From: JAICLL01 sp035252155
Lineage (GTDB): Bacteria; Planctomycetota; Planctomycetia; Pirellulales; JAICIG01
Reading direction: 5' to 3'
Assembly (NCBI GenBank): GCA_035252155.1
Contig: DATFDL010000065.1
Location: 1-15,345 of the forward strand
Length of the DNA: 15,345 bases
Below, in pieces: positions 7,380 through 13,570 of this stretch. Within the stretch, counting starts at the first letter, position 1. Each line of letters starts with the position of its first letter. The notes under the pieces are model-generated. The model saw only the letters and a program-made list of their open reading frames with translations, did no database searches and was not told the DNA's origin. A program made the position numbers and the translations under genes.

Positions 7380-7418
7380 CGACCCCATCCAGCTCGCCTG
7401 GATGGTGAAGAAGACGAG
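7380..7418. repeat. Hairpin repeat, copy 2
   Basis: The core stem is CCATCCAG-CTCGC-CTGGATGG (7385-7405). Compared with copy 1, the sixth stem base changes G to C and its pairing partner changes C to G, keeping pairing intact. The ATG at 7402 lies inside the right arm. The 69-base period is a multiple of three, so both copies encode similar peptides (DPI-L---MVK-T) in frame 1. Confidence 0.75.
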
Positions 7419-7431
7419 GCAAATCACGCCT

Positions 7432-8193
7432 ATGCCCAACCTCGCCATTTGTTGTCCGCACTGCGGCTCGGTCGAGTGCGGCGAGTATCGCGCCAACGCC
7501 TTCGTCTGTCAGCATTGCGACGCCACGTTTCGCTGGACCAATCCGGGCGAGGTCACGTTGCTGCACAAGCCGGCCCACTGCGACTGTGGCAAGAACCCGA
7601 TGGGCGCCTGCACGCGCTGCGAAAAGCCGCTGTGCCGGCTCCACTACGTGACGTGGCAGGCCATATTGACCGTGTGGCGGGATTTCCTGCTGCTGTCGAA
7701 GGCGCAGCGCTGTGGCTGGTTCTCGCAGTCATGGGTCGCCGATGCAGCGAATGAAGTTGCCCGTGGGCGCGACTCCCCATTTCTGCCCGTTATGCCCTCC
7801 GACATTGCCAAGTGGAATCTGTCGGCGATCGGCGTGGCCCGCGGACGCGAGGGCGATCTACTCTGCTTCGATTGTGCCGAGGCGGCATTGCCCGACGTGC
7901 TCCAACTTGTTCGGGCAAGAAACGCCACGCTCCGCAACCGGGGGCGTCTTTGCCCGTTCTGCGAGCTCGAAGGCACGCACGAGCGGAACGCCTTTCAGAC
8001 CGGTTACGTCTTGGCCGGGCATCGCTGTCAGGAGTGCGGACAGCTTGTTTGCCTGAAGCACCGCATCGCCTGCACGAAGTGCGGCAAATCCTTCTGCAAG
8101 CCGCATGCGCCCGCCTTGTCCGATCAACTTTGCCGCGCCTGCCGGCCGTGGCTAGTGACCCAGGCGGTCTGTGCGTTCTGGCACTCGCTTTGA
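7432..8193 (+). CDS. Multi-zinc-ribbon protein, unknown role
   Basis: A 253-residue cysteine-rich protein with several metal-binding modules. A ribbon is formed by Cys8/Cys11 and Cys26/Cys29 (CPHC, CQHC). B-box-like C-x2-C-x4-C-x2-H units occur at CTRCEKPLCRLH (60-71), CQECGQLVCLKH (199-210) and CTKCGKSFCKPH (214-225). Further CxxC pairs are at 145/148, 174/177 and 234/237. No enzyme signature is visible, so it is probably a structural or protein- or nucleic-acid-binding adaptor. It is the last gene of the + strand cluster, 67 bases after the small basic gene, and SPFH proteins of this type are often encoded beside zinc-ribbon partners (general knowledge). The ATG at 7402 would add 10 residues but lies within a repeat hairpin, so 7432 is preferred. 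Confidence 0.75.
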   Translation: MPNLAICCPHCGSVECGEYRANAFVCQHCDATFRWTNPGEVTLLHKPAHCDCGKNPMGACTRCEKPLCRLHYVTWQAILTVWRDFLLLSKAQRCGWFSQSWVADAANEVARGRDSPFLPVMPSDIAKWNLSAIGVARGREGDLLCFDCAEAALPDVLQLVRARNATLRNRGRLCPFCELEGTHERNAFQTGYVLAGHRCQECGQLVCLKHRIACTKCGKSFCKPHAPALSDQLCRACRPWLVTQAVCAFWHSL

Positions 8194-8228
8194 CCGCCAA
8201 TCAAGCACATGGCGCGGTCGAAGAGACC

Positions 8229-9137
8229 CTAAGACTGTGCAACACGCCCGATCTTTGCCTCGACCCATTCGATCAGCGATTCCCAAACGGCGGCGTGGCA
8301 TTCGGCGCGGCGAAGTGCTTGCAGCGACTGCTGCAAGAATTGCTGGTAGCTGATCGCTGCAAAGGCCACGCTGCCAGGCCGAAGCATCGTCTGAAATTTG
8401 CCGGCAAGCAATGGAATTTCTGCAGCGGGCCAGAGACCTGGACCAGCAGCATACATCGCCACAAAGCCCGTCTTCAATTCGCCCCCCTCTGAGATTGCCT
8501 GCCCAAGAACGACGTTTCGCATCCATTGATAAAGTTCGCTGCGGAACGGGCATGGAGCGTGATCGATGTCGTTGCGGAGCTCGAACACGTCTGGAACCAC
8601 ATCCCAATAGCGAATGCCCTTGCCGCTCAAAGCGCATCGCGACTGATCGCCGTTCAGCGGGTTTCGCTGTAACGCGTAGTTGCCATTGCATTGTGGCTTC
8701 CCTTCGATGGGATTCGTTTGGCTGCACTGCGAAAACCGGTACTCCGCAAACTTGCACTCAACAAGAATCCGCGTTTTTTCGCTGCTTGCCAGCACGTCAA
8801 CCTGTGTCGGGTGCTTCGGGTGCTCACGGAGGCGGTTGCGGGGATCAACCCACTCGAGATCAACCGACCAGTCCCCACCGGCGGGCAGTGAGAGAACGCT
8901 CGCAAGCTCGTCGAACACGACATTTCTATGCCGGGTTTCCGTAGCCTTCAGGTAGCCAAAAACATCGATCGCCAGCGCTTGCGACGAATGCGCCATCCAC
9001 GTCCGGCATCGCCCCCGCTGATCATGGTCCCACCGAAATGTGCTCCGAGGCTCGACCGCGGGCAACGCCGGCCCAAATAGATTCGGTTGCACGAGCCTCC
9101 ACTCGTCGTCAGTCATGAAATATCGCGGTTCGTTCAT
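8229..9137 (-). CDS. Putative PD-(D/E)XK nuclease (PGN_0703-like)
   Basis: A 302-residue protein from ATG 9137 (MNEPRYFMTDDEW). SSQALAIDVFGYL (51-63) followed by TQVDVLASSEKTRILVECKFAEYRFSQCS contains the nuclease core D114-(12)-E127-C-K129, then Glu132 and Cys138. The combination 'SQAL-x-DVFG' plus 'VECKFAE--F--C' recalls the PGN_0703-like restriction-endonuclease-type family (from memory, not searched). It would be a cytosolic DNA-cutting enzyme, with targets unknown. It overlaps the upstream nuclease-like gene by 29 bases; an inner ATG at 9116 would shorten this to the coupling overlap ATGACTGA. The open frame back to 9263 runs through the neighbouring gene and is rejected. It converges on the zinc-ribbon gene at 35 bases. 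Confidence 0.7.
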   Translation of the reverse strand: MNEPRYFMTDDEWRLVQPNLFGPALPAVEPRSTFRWDHDQRGRCRTWMAHSSQALAIDVFGYLKATETRHRNVVFDELASVLSLPAGGDWSVDLEWVDPRNRLREHPKHPTQVDVLASSEKTRILVECKFAEYRFSQCSQTNPIEGKPQCNGNYALQRNPLNGDQSRCALSGKGIRYWDVVPDVFELRNDIDHAPCPFRSELYQWMRNVVLGQAISEGGELKTGFVAMYAAGPGLWPAAEIPLLAGKFQTMLRPGSVAFAAISYQQFLQQSLQALRRAECHAAVWESLIEWVEAKIGRVAQS

Positions 9138-10344
9138 ATAGAGCACGCGCAAGCTCGTCGTCGCTGCAGTCGAGCCTGAACCAATTGGGGAACGCTTCAA
9201 AGGCAAAATCCATCGATAGGGTGCCGCTGAGGCGCTCGTTTGCAACACGGCATACGCCGTCATTAAGGCTCTCCTCTAGCCACCGCAATGACCCGCTGTC
9301 GGCCTCGTAATATGCCGCGGGCGCGAGGACTCGCAGATGAATCGCTCGGGCGCCCAGGATTGGGCGTCCTTTCACGTCATACGCGAGTTCTCGCGCATGA
9401 AGTCTCCAGAAGACGTAAGCCATCCCGTAACGGAAGATCTGCAGGGCGGCCGCGACGGGGTTCTCCGCAGCCACCTTCAACTCGAACAGGAAGTATTTGT
9501 CGTCCGTTTTTTTATGAACCAAGTCAATGTTGCAATGCCGTCCTTCACTATTGACGAGCCCCGAAACCGTCGGCATTTGGTGGCCCCAGTTAGCAAGACG
9601 CGCAATTCGCCTCTCCAGAATTACCTCTTCGGTCGCGCCCTGCTCGTCCCGTTGCCTGAACTCCCAATTTGACTCGTAAGTTTGCCGCTGGCCCTGCTGC
9701 CGCGCGAGTTGCCAATTGCTTTCGATCTTTGCGAGGGTCGATTGGGCCAGCGCCAATCCGTCTGGCCCGCGCTCAGTTCGAGAACGCAGCCTTTTGAAGC
9801 TTGATCGGTTCTTGTAGCGCGGTAGCTTCGTTCCCCGCCAGGAAGCAACTATGCCGAGCCAATCGTCGAAGAGTTCATCGGTGCCGTCGTAGGCCGTCTT
9901 GCACGCGACGTTCACTTGTCGAGCCTGGCTGCCTTCGGGTCCGGCAGCCCGCTGGAAGGAACGCGGTCGTTGCCTGCCATCGCAGGGCAATTCGTCGCAT
10001 TGCCATTGCTCTTCCAGCTCTTTGATCACCTGAAGCCAAGTGCTTGCGTCTTTCCGACCAACTGCCGTGACGGATCGACCGATGCACTCTCTGATGTGGG
10101 CGTACGACAAGAATGAAGCACCAGCTAGCACGTCGCGTGCATCCTCGGCGCTCTGATACTTGGTGGTATGACAAACTGAATTGCCTGGCGTGTACTTCCC
10201 GAGGACAAGGGTTCCGACATGGGAATAATGCCGCCACTGTTGGTGTGCCTCCACGCGCACGCGACTTTCGCCGCTAGCAAGCCGACACAATCCGCGTCGT
10301 TTGAGAGCGGCGAACTCAGTTTGTCGGTTAATTGTGACACACAT
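9109..10344 (-). CDS. Putative PD-(D/E)XK nuclease-like protein
   Basis: A 411-residue protein from ATG 10344. Residues about 237-310 carry a nuclease-type core: a helix with Glu239/Glu240 (ATEEVILERRIARL), then CNIDLVHKKTDD with Asp274, then YFLFELKV with Glu288 and Lys290, and Gln302 in LQIFRYG. This is the E...D...ExK...Q order of PD-(D/E)XK enzymes. The first 230 residues match nothing I recognise and may bind DNA or a partner; the region 115-150 is of poor protein-like quality. The start has an unusually strong ribosome site for this window (GAGGAG, 7-base spacing). It overlaps the upstream zinc-ribbon/TM gene by 17 bases and the downstream nuclease by 29, forming a coupled operon. Sampled bases 9481-9660 are 53% GC, lower than neighbouring housekeeping genes. 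Confidence 0.65.
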   Translation of the reverse strand: MCVTINRQTEFAALKRRGLCRLASGESRVRVEAHQQWRHYSHVGTLVLGKYTPGNSVCHTTKYQSAEDARDVLAGASFLSYAHIRECIGRSVTAVGRKDASTWLQVIKELEEQWQCDELPCDGRQRPRSFQRAAGPEGSQARQVNVACKTAYDGTDELFDDWLGIVASWRGTKLPRYKNRSSFKRLRSRTERGPDGLALAQSTLAKIESNWQLARQQGQRQTYESNWEFRQRDEQGATEEVILERRIARLANWGHQMPTVSGLVNSEGRHCNIDLVHKKTDDKYFLFELKVAAENPVAAALQIFRYGMAYVFWRLHARELAYDVKGRPILGARAIHLRVLAPAAYYEADSGSLRWLEESLNDGVCRVANERLSGTLSMDFAFEAFPNWFRLDCSDDELARALYERTAIFHD

Positions 10345-10904
10345 CGCCTTTCTCCTCTTGGTTAGTAGCTGCTCCTTTTGGGAACGGACGGATCAATGCC
10401 TCCGTGGCATTATCGCGATCCGCGAGCAAGATAGCAACTTTCTCACGATACTTTCGTCGAATCCGTGCGGAAGTGTTCCAAGCAAGCCATGCCGCGGCCT
10501 TCGCGCCCGTCAGCCATTGGTCGAGCGCGCCCGCGAGCGCCGCGCGTGCCGACGCTTCGTGGTCGGGCGCGGCAAGCGATCGGCTCGCGATCCACGGCAC
10601 GATGAGCAAGGCCGCTACGATCACCAGCAACACCGCCACGAGCGACAGCAGAGCGACCACGATCGCGCCATGGCCGGGCGGGCGGCGCGTTGGGCGGGCT
10701 TCTTGGCTCGCAAAGGGCCCAGCGAAAGCGCCGGCGCCGACATCGCGTGCTCGACGCAGAGGCTAAATCAACCGCCGGCGAAGCGGCTGGCGGCGCGTGG
10801 AACCGCCGGCCGCAGTTCGGGCAGGCGACGTGCGTGCCCCACAATGAGGCGTCGAGGTTGAACGTCTGGCGGCAGTGCGGACAAGCGATCGCGACGGCGG
10901 GCAT
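10328..10904 (-). pseudogene. Zinc-ribbon/transmembrane protein broken by a frameshift
   Basis: The 5' part, from ATG 10904 with a good AGGAG site, reads MPAVAIACPHCRQTF...VACPNCGRRFHAPP, a zinc ribbon of MJ0042 type with Cys8/11 and Cys28/31. After about residue 54 this frame degenerates into Arg-rich sequence. Another frame, open from 10762 to the TAA at 10328, reads a plausible linker (DVGAGAFAGPFASQ), a strong transmembrane helix (VVALLSLVAVLLVIVAALL) and a charged domain ending near KGDVCHN. The 577-base span is not a multiple of three. One indel around 10730-10762 would restore a roughly 192-residue ribbon-linker-TM-domain protein, a common planctomycete design. It is either a real lesion or a sequencing error. 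Its 3' end overlaps the nuclease start by 17 bases. Confidence 0.65.
10352..10357 (-). promoter_or_regulatory. Strong ribosome binding site of the nuclease-like gene
   Basis: On the - strand GAGGAG ends 7 bases before the ATG at 10344. It lies inside the coding end of the upstream transmembrane gene, so translation of the nuclease can start independently. Most genes here lack such a site, which supports the chosen start. Confidence 0.7.
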
Positions 10905-10957
10905 GACGGCGGCTCCTTTGGCAGGACCTTGTCCGCCACGATAAGCCACTCAAGCGA

Positions 10958-10972
10958 CAGCAGTGGGTCAGC
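10958..10972. repeat. Shared 15-base intergenic motif, copy 2
   Basis: This is the exact reverse complement of 3554-3568, in the divergent gap between the zinc-ribbon/TM gene (-) and alanine dehydrogenase (+). Read in the motif orientation it lies 5' of the - strand operon, as copy 1 lies 5' of the WYL operon. Confidence 0.5.
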
Positions 10973-11077
10973 CGCGCGCGGCAAACTGAAAAAAGCCCCA
11001 CAACACCTGTTCGCACTTTGCCTACTGCCATCGGCCTCGAAAGCTTAACTACCGTGTCGTCCGCTTCACTCGGGCCA

Positions 11078-11106
11078 TTGTAATCGCCGCCGACCGTTCG
11101 TATAAC
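11078..11106 (+). promoter_or_regulatory. Sigma-70-like promoter of alanine dehydrogenase
   Basis: TTGTAA (11078-11083, 4 of 6) and TATAAC (11101-11106, 5 of 6) are separated by exactly 17 bases. Only 7 bases separate the -10 box from the ATG at 11114, so the transcript would begin at or within a base or two of the start codon. No Shine-Dalgarno site is present. Confidence 0.55.
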
Positions 11107-11113
11107 CGACGCC

Positions 11114-12226
11114 ATGTTGGTCGGCGTTCCCAAGGAAATCAAGCGAGACGAATACCGGGTGGCCCTGCTGCCGGTCGGCGTGGAAGAACTGACCCGTGCC
11201 GGACACACCGTGCTGGTGCAGCGGGGCGCGGGGCTGGGGTCGGGCATTCTTGACGATCATTATGCCGAACACGGCGCGAAGCTGGTCGACACGCCCGCCG
11301 AAATCTTCGGCCAGGCCGAACTGGTGATCAAAGTCAAGGAACCGCTGCCGCAAGAGTGGCCGCTGTTGCGGGCGGGCCAGATCGTTTTCACCTACTTTCA
11401 TTTCGCCGCTGATCGCAAACTGACCGAGGCCGTGCTCGCCTCGGGCGTCACGGCCGTCGCCTATGAGACATTGCGCGACGACCAGGGCCGGCTGCCGCTG
11501 CTGACGCCGATGAGCGAAGTCGCCGGCCGCATGAGCATCCAAGAGGGGGCCAAGTATCTTGAACGCCCGCAAATGGGACGCGGCATCTTGCTGGGCGGTG
11601 TGCCGGGCGTGGCGCCGGCCAACATCACCATTCTCGGCGGCGGCGTGGTCGGGGCCAACGCCGCGAAAGTGGCCGCCGGCTTTGGCGCCGATATCGGCCT
11701 GCTCGACGTCAATATGGACCGGCTGCGGTATCTCGACGATATCATGCCACCCAACGTCGATTGTCTATTCAGCGACCGCCACACCATCCGCGAGCAGCTC
11801 AAGCGGGCCGACCTGGTGATCGGCGCCGTGCTCATTCCGGGGGCGAAAGCGCCGCGCCTGATCGAGGCTGACGATTTGCGGCTGATGCAGCCCGGCAGCG
11901 TGATTATCGACGTGGCGATCGATCAGGGCGGATGCGTGGCCACCAGCCGGCCCACGACGCACAGCGAGCCGACGTTCATCATCGACCAGGTGGTGCATTA
12001 CTGCGTGACCAACATGCCCGGCGCGGTGGGCCGCACCAGCACGTATGCCCTCTGCAACGTCACTCTGCCGTGGGCCTTGCAGATTGCCAACCGAGGCATT
12101 GTGCGGGCGGCACAGGCGCTGCCGCCGATCGCACGGGCGATCAACATCATCGACCACGAGATCACCAACCAAGCGGTGGCCGCCAGTTTCGGGCTGCCGC
12201 ACAGTCGGCGGTTTGAGCGCGGGTAA
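11114..12226 (+). CDS. ald: Alanine dehydrogenase
   Basis: A 370-residue NAD-dependent L-alanine dehydrogenase interconverting L-alanine with pyruvate and ammonia, full length for the family. The start MLVGVPKEIKRDEYRVAL is typical. Substrate and catalytic residues fall at the classic numbers: Arg15, Lys75 (VKEP), His96 (YFHF) and Asp270 (IDVAIDQGG). The NAD-binding motif GGGVVG is at 175-180 with Asp198 ending the second strand (LLDVN). The enzyme is cytosolic and usually hexameric. It stands alone: divergent from the zinc-ribbon/nuclease operon and convergent with the DUF7336-like gene. The start is fixed by homology to the family and by the promoter immediately upstream. I see no lesion. 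Confidence 0.97.
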   Translation: MLVGVPKEIKRDEYRVALLPVGVEELTRAGHTVLVQRGAGLGSGILDDHYAEHGAKLVDTPAEIFGQAELVIKVKEPLPQEWPLLRAGQIVFTYFHFAADRKLTEAVLASGVTAVAYETLRDDQGRLPLLTPMSEVAGRMSIQEGAKYLERPQMGRGILLGGVPGVAPANITILGGGVVGANAAKVAAGFGADIGLLDVNMDRLRYLDDIMPPNVDCLFSDRHTIREQLKRADLVIGAVLIPGAKAPRLIEADDLRLMQPGSVIIDVAIDQGGCVATSRPTTHSEPTFIIDQVVHYCVTNMPGAVGRTSTYALCNVTLPWALQIANRGIVRAAQALPPIARAINIIDHEITNQAVAASFGLPHSRRFERG

Positions 12227-12238
12227 CGCGTGGACTCG

Positions 12239-12263
12239 CCAACCACCCTCGATCGGTGGCTGG
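12239..12263 (+). terminator. Hairpin after alanine dehydrogenase
   Basis: CCAACCACC (12239-12247) pairs with GGTGGCTGG (12255-12263), with one A-C mismatch and a 7-base loop, 12 bases after the stop. No U-tract follows, so it would be a non-canonical terminator. The rest of 12227-12379 shows nothing else. Confidence 0.35.
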
Positions 12264-12379
12264 GACAGAGGCTTGCCGATGCCCCGGCGCGGACTCGCGG
12301 CAATGTAAGACCTCAGTCGAGGTAAACTCTGAAGAGCGCCGCCGCATGCTGATTTGATTTATCGAACGTGGCAGAGGCG

Positions 12380-12604
12380 TCATGCGTTGGCGAGAGTCGA
12401 GTATCCTTCAATCCATTGATCCTTGTCGACCTGGTATTCGTCAATGTGAAATCCGTCTGGCACAGTTGAAAAGCCAGGGGCGCGGCCAAGGCGCGCGGCC
12501 GCCGCCCGCGCGTTTTCTCGGGATGAATACACGCCGATGAACTTCACGTCTTCCGAGCCGTCTTCCATCGAATGCACATGCTGCACCACATAAACGTTCG
12601 TCAA
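12380..12604 (-). CDS. DUF7336-like small protein (possible immunity protein)
   Basis: A 74-residue protein starting at TTG 12604, fixed by a clear GGGAGG site 6 bases upstream. The longer frame to 12793 crosses the neighbouring ORF and is rejected. The sequence VYVVQHVHSMEDGSEDVKFIGVYSS, then GFSTVPDGFHIDEYQVDKDQWIEGY, follows the pattern of a small domain I know as DUF7336 (recalled, not searched), whose members act in unknown ways and are often found singly. It lies 25 bases after a toxin-tail-like ORF on the same strand, an arrangement typical of a polymorphic toxin followed by its immunity gene. The immunity role is an inference. Confidence 0.65.
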   Translation of the reverse strand: MTNVYVVQHVHSMEDGSEDVKFIGVYSSRENARAAAARLGRAPGFSTVPDGFHIDEYQVDKDQWIEGYSTLANA

Positions 12605-12629
12605 GGGACACCTCCCACTTGCTCGCTCA

Positions 12630-12875
12630 TCACTCAAATGCCCTGTCGCCCCATTTCTTGATTTTGCTGAATTCGCTACCTGGTCCGGTTGGGTAATTGC
12701 CTTTACCGTATTTTTCATCAAGTAACCGCTCGGCGAATTGACCGCCATTTTCGGTGGCCAATGGCCGCTGCCCCTCGGCCCAACTCGGAACATCCGTTGC
12801 CCCTTCCTTGTCGCTCAGGCCCGCCTTTGTCTTTTTGTACATGTTATGGGACTCGGACGTCGTATCCGCAGCCAA
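12630..12875 (-). CDS. Short ORF resembling a polymorphic-toxin C-terminal tail
   Basis: Up to 81 residues from TTG 12875, or 70 from ATG 12842. Neither start has a ribosome site. The frame is open further back to 12920, just after an in-frame stop, and still reads protein-like (FWASWQTLAADTT), so the gene seems to have lost its 5' end. The ending KYGKGNYPTGPGSEFSKIKKWGDRAFE-like segment (positions 12633-12713) recalls small tail modules at the ends of large Rhs or other secreted proteins; this is a resemblance, not an identification. With the DUF7336-like gene 25 bases downstream it may be an orphan toxin/immunity remnant. It could also be a genuine small protein of unknown function. Confidence 0.45.
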   Translation of the reverse strand: MAADTTSESHNMYKKTKAGLSDKEGATDVPSWAEGQRPLATENGGQFAERLLDEKYGKGNYPTGPGSEFSKIKKWGDRAFE

Positions 12876-12894
12876 CGTCTGCCACGACGCCCAG

Positions 12895-12952
12895 AAAGTG
12901 TCGGCCGGGCCGATCGATCGTTACGAGCCACCAGTCGCTAGCCCGACACTTT
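12895..12952 (-). other. Inverted repeat across the ferredoxin stop codon
   Basis: AAAGTGTCGG (12895-12904) and CCGACACTTT (12943-12952) are perfect 10-base inverted arms around 38 bases. One arm is the final codons of the ferredoxin gene (KVSG); the other lies in the decayed upstream part of the toxin-tail ORF. The RNA would form a stem-loop enclosing the TAG stop. It may be a 3' stabiliser or terminator, or a trace of a rearrangement. Confidence 0.45.
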
Positions 12953-13330
12953 CAGTTCGGCCAGATGTTGAGCCGTGCCGACCAGGCGGTCCCAATTGGC
13001 GTGAATGTATTCGGGCGGTCCGCCAACCTGCGCCACGACCTGGGCAACCTGCTCGGTGGGCACCATCTCGATGGCGTCCCAAGGGCAAACCGTCAGATCG
13101 TAAGGATCGGTCTTCTTACGCGGAATATGGACGCAGACTTCGCAGCCGACGCAGCGTTCGAGATCGATCTCGCAGAAGCTCTGCAGATTGTGAAATGCGT
13201 CGTATTGCTGGACTTTGACGATGCAATCAACCGGACAGACTTCCAGACAGGCTTCGCAGCCCGTGCAGTTGTCGAAGTTGATCACCGCCAGTTCTTTAGG
13301 AAGTTTTTTGCGTGGCCCCTGTTTGGCCAT
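12938..13330 (-). CDS. Dicluster 2[4Fe-4S] ferredoxin
   Basis: A 130-residue cytosolic electron carrier. The first motif is Cys22-x2-Cys25-x2-Cys28-x3-Cys32-Pro, the second Cys60-x2-Cys63-x2-Cys66-x15-Cys82-Pro. The 15-residue insert (VHIPRKKTDPYDLTV) replaces the usual three residues in the second motif. Extra cysteines are at 36 and 53. A C-terminal extension of about 40 residues (from MVPTEQ) exceeds the small clostridial type. Partners are unknown; no oxidoreductase subunits adjoin it. The start is ATG 13330 with a GGAG site 6 bases upstream. A tandem heptamer array lies just upstream of this site. The stop codon lies within an inverted repeat. Confidence 0.9.
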   Translation of the reverse strand: MAKQGPRKKLPKELAVINFDNCTGCEACLEVCPVDCIVKVQQYDAFHNLQSFCEIDLERCVGCEVCVHIPRKKTDPYDLTVCPWDAIEMVPTEQVAQVVAQVGGPPEYIHANWDRLVGTAQHLAELKVSG

Positions 13331-13342
13331 CGGTTGCTCCAG

Positions 13343-13370
13343 AGGGTTCAGGGTTCAGGGTTCAGGGTTA
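13343..13370. repeat. Tandem heptamer array (AGGGTTC)
   Basis: Four consecutive 7-base units: three AGGGTTC and a final AGGGTTA. They lie 12 bases upstream of the ferredoxin start, so they are within the likely leader or promoter. Heptamer arrays in bacterial gaps arise by slippage and can vary in copy number between strains. Confidence 0.85.
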
Positions 13371-13463
13371 GAAAACCTTGGCCCGTTGCTCGTAATCCCA
13401 TCATAGGAACAAATCGGCCGGTGGCCAACCGCATCGGCGGTAAATTCCGAGGTGTGAATGGGT

Positions 13464-13533
13464 GTAGCAGAATTCGTGAGAATTCGGGCCGGAAAGTTGG
13501 GGTCGCGGCCCGACTTCTCACGAAGTCGGCTAC
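13464..13533. repeat. Facing pair of hairpin repeats with GTGA loops
   Basis: Copy 1 contains GAATTC-GTGA-GAATTC (13470-13485). Copy 2, inverted, contains CGACTTC-TCAC-GAAGTCG (13511-13528). Read on the same strand both begin GTAGC and share the GTGA loop and a GGGCCG flank. About 25 of 28 bases agree, and the stem differences compensate each other. The two copies can also pair with each other as one long stem, as in REP doublets. Confidence 0.75.
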
Positions 13534-13570
13534 ATTCTGCGTGCGCCCTAGAACCCCCTCAGTGGTAGTA

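Noticed and set aside
7402..7431. ATG 7402 as the start of the zinc-ribbon gene
   Set aside because: The codon is inside the right arm of a repeated hairpin and the added residues are repeat-encoded. It is not excluded.
8229..10904. Classical restriction-modification system
   Set aside because: No methyltransferase motif (such as NPPY or DPPY) or specificity subunit is visible in the adjacent genes.
13343..13370. Telomere-like TTAGGG-style repeat
   Set aside because: It is a short 7-base tandem array in a bacterial intergenic region, not a chromosome end.
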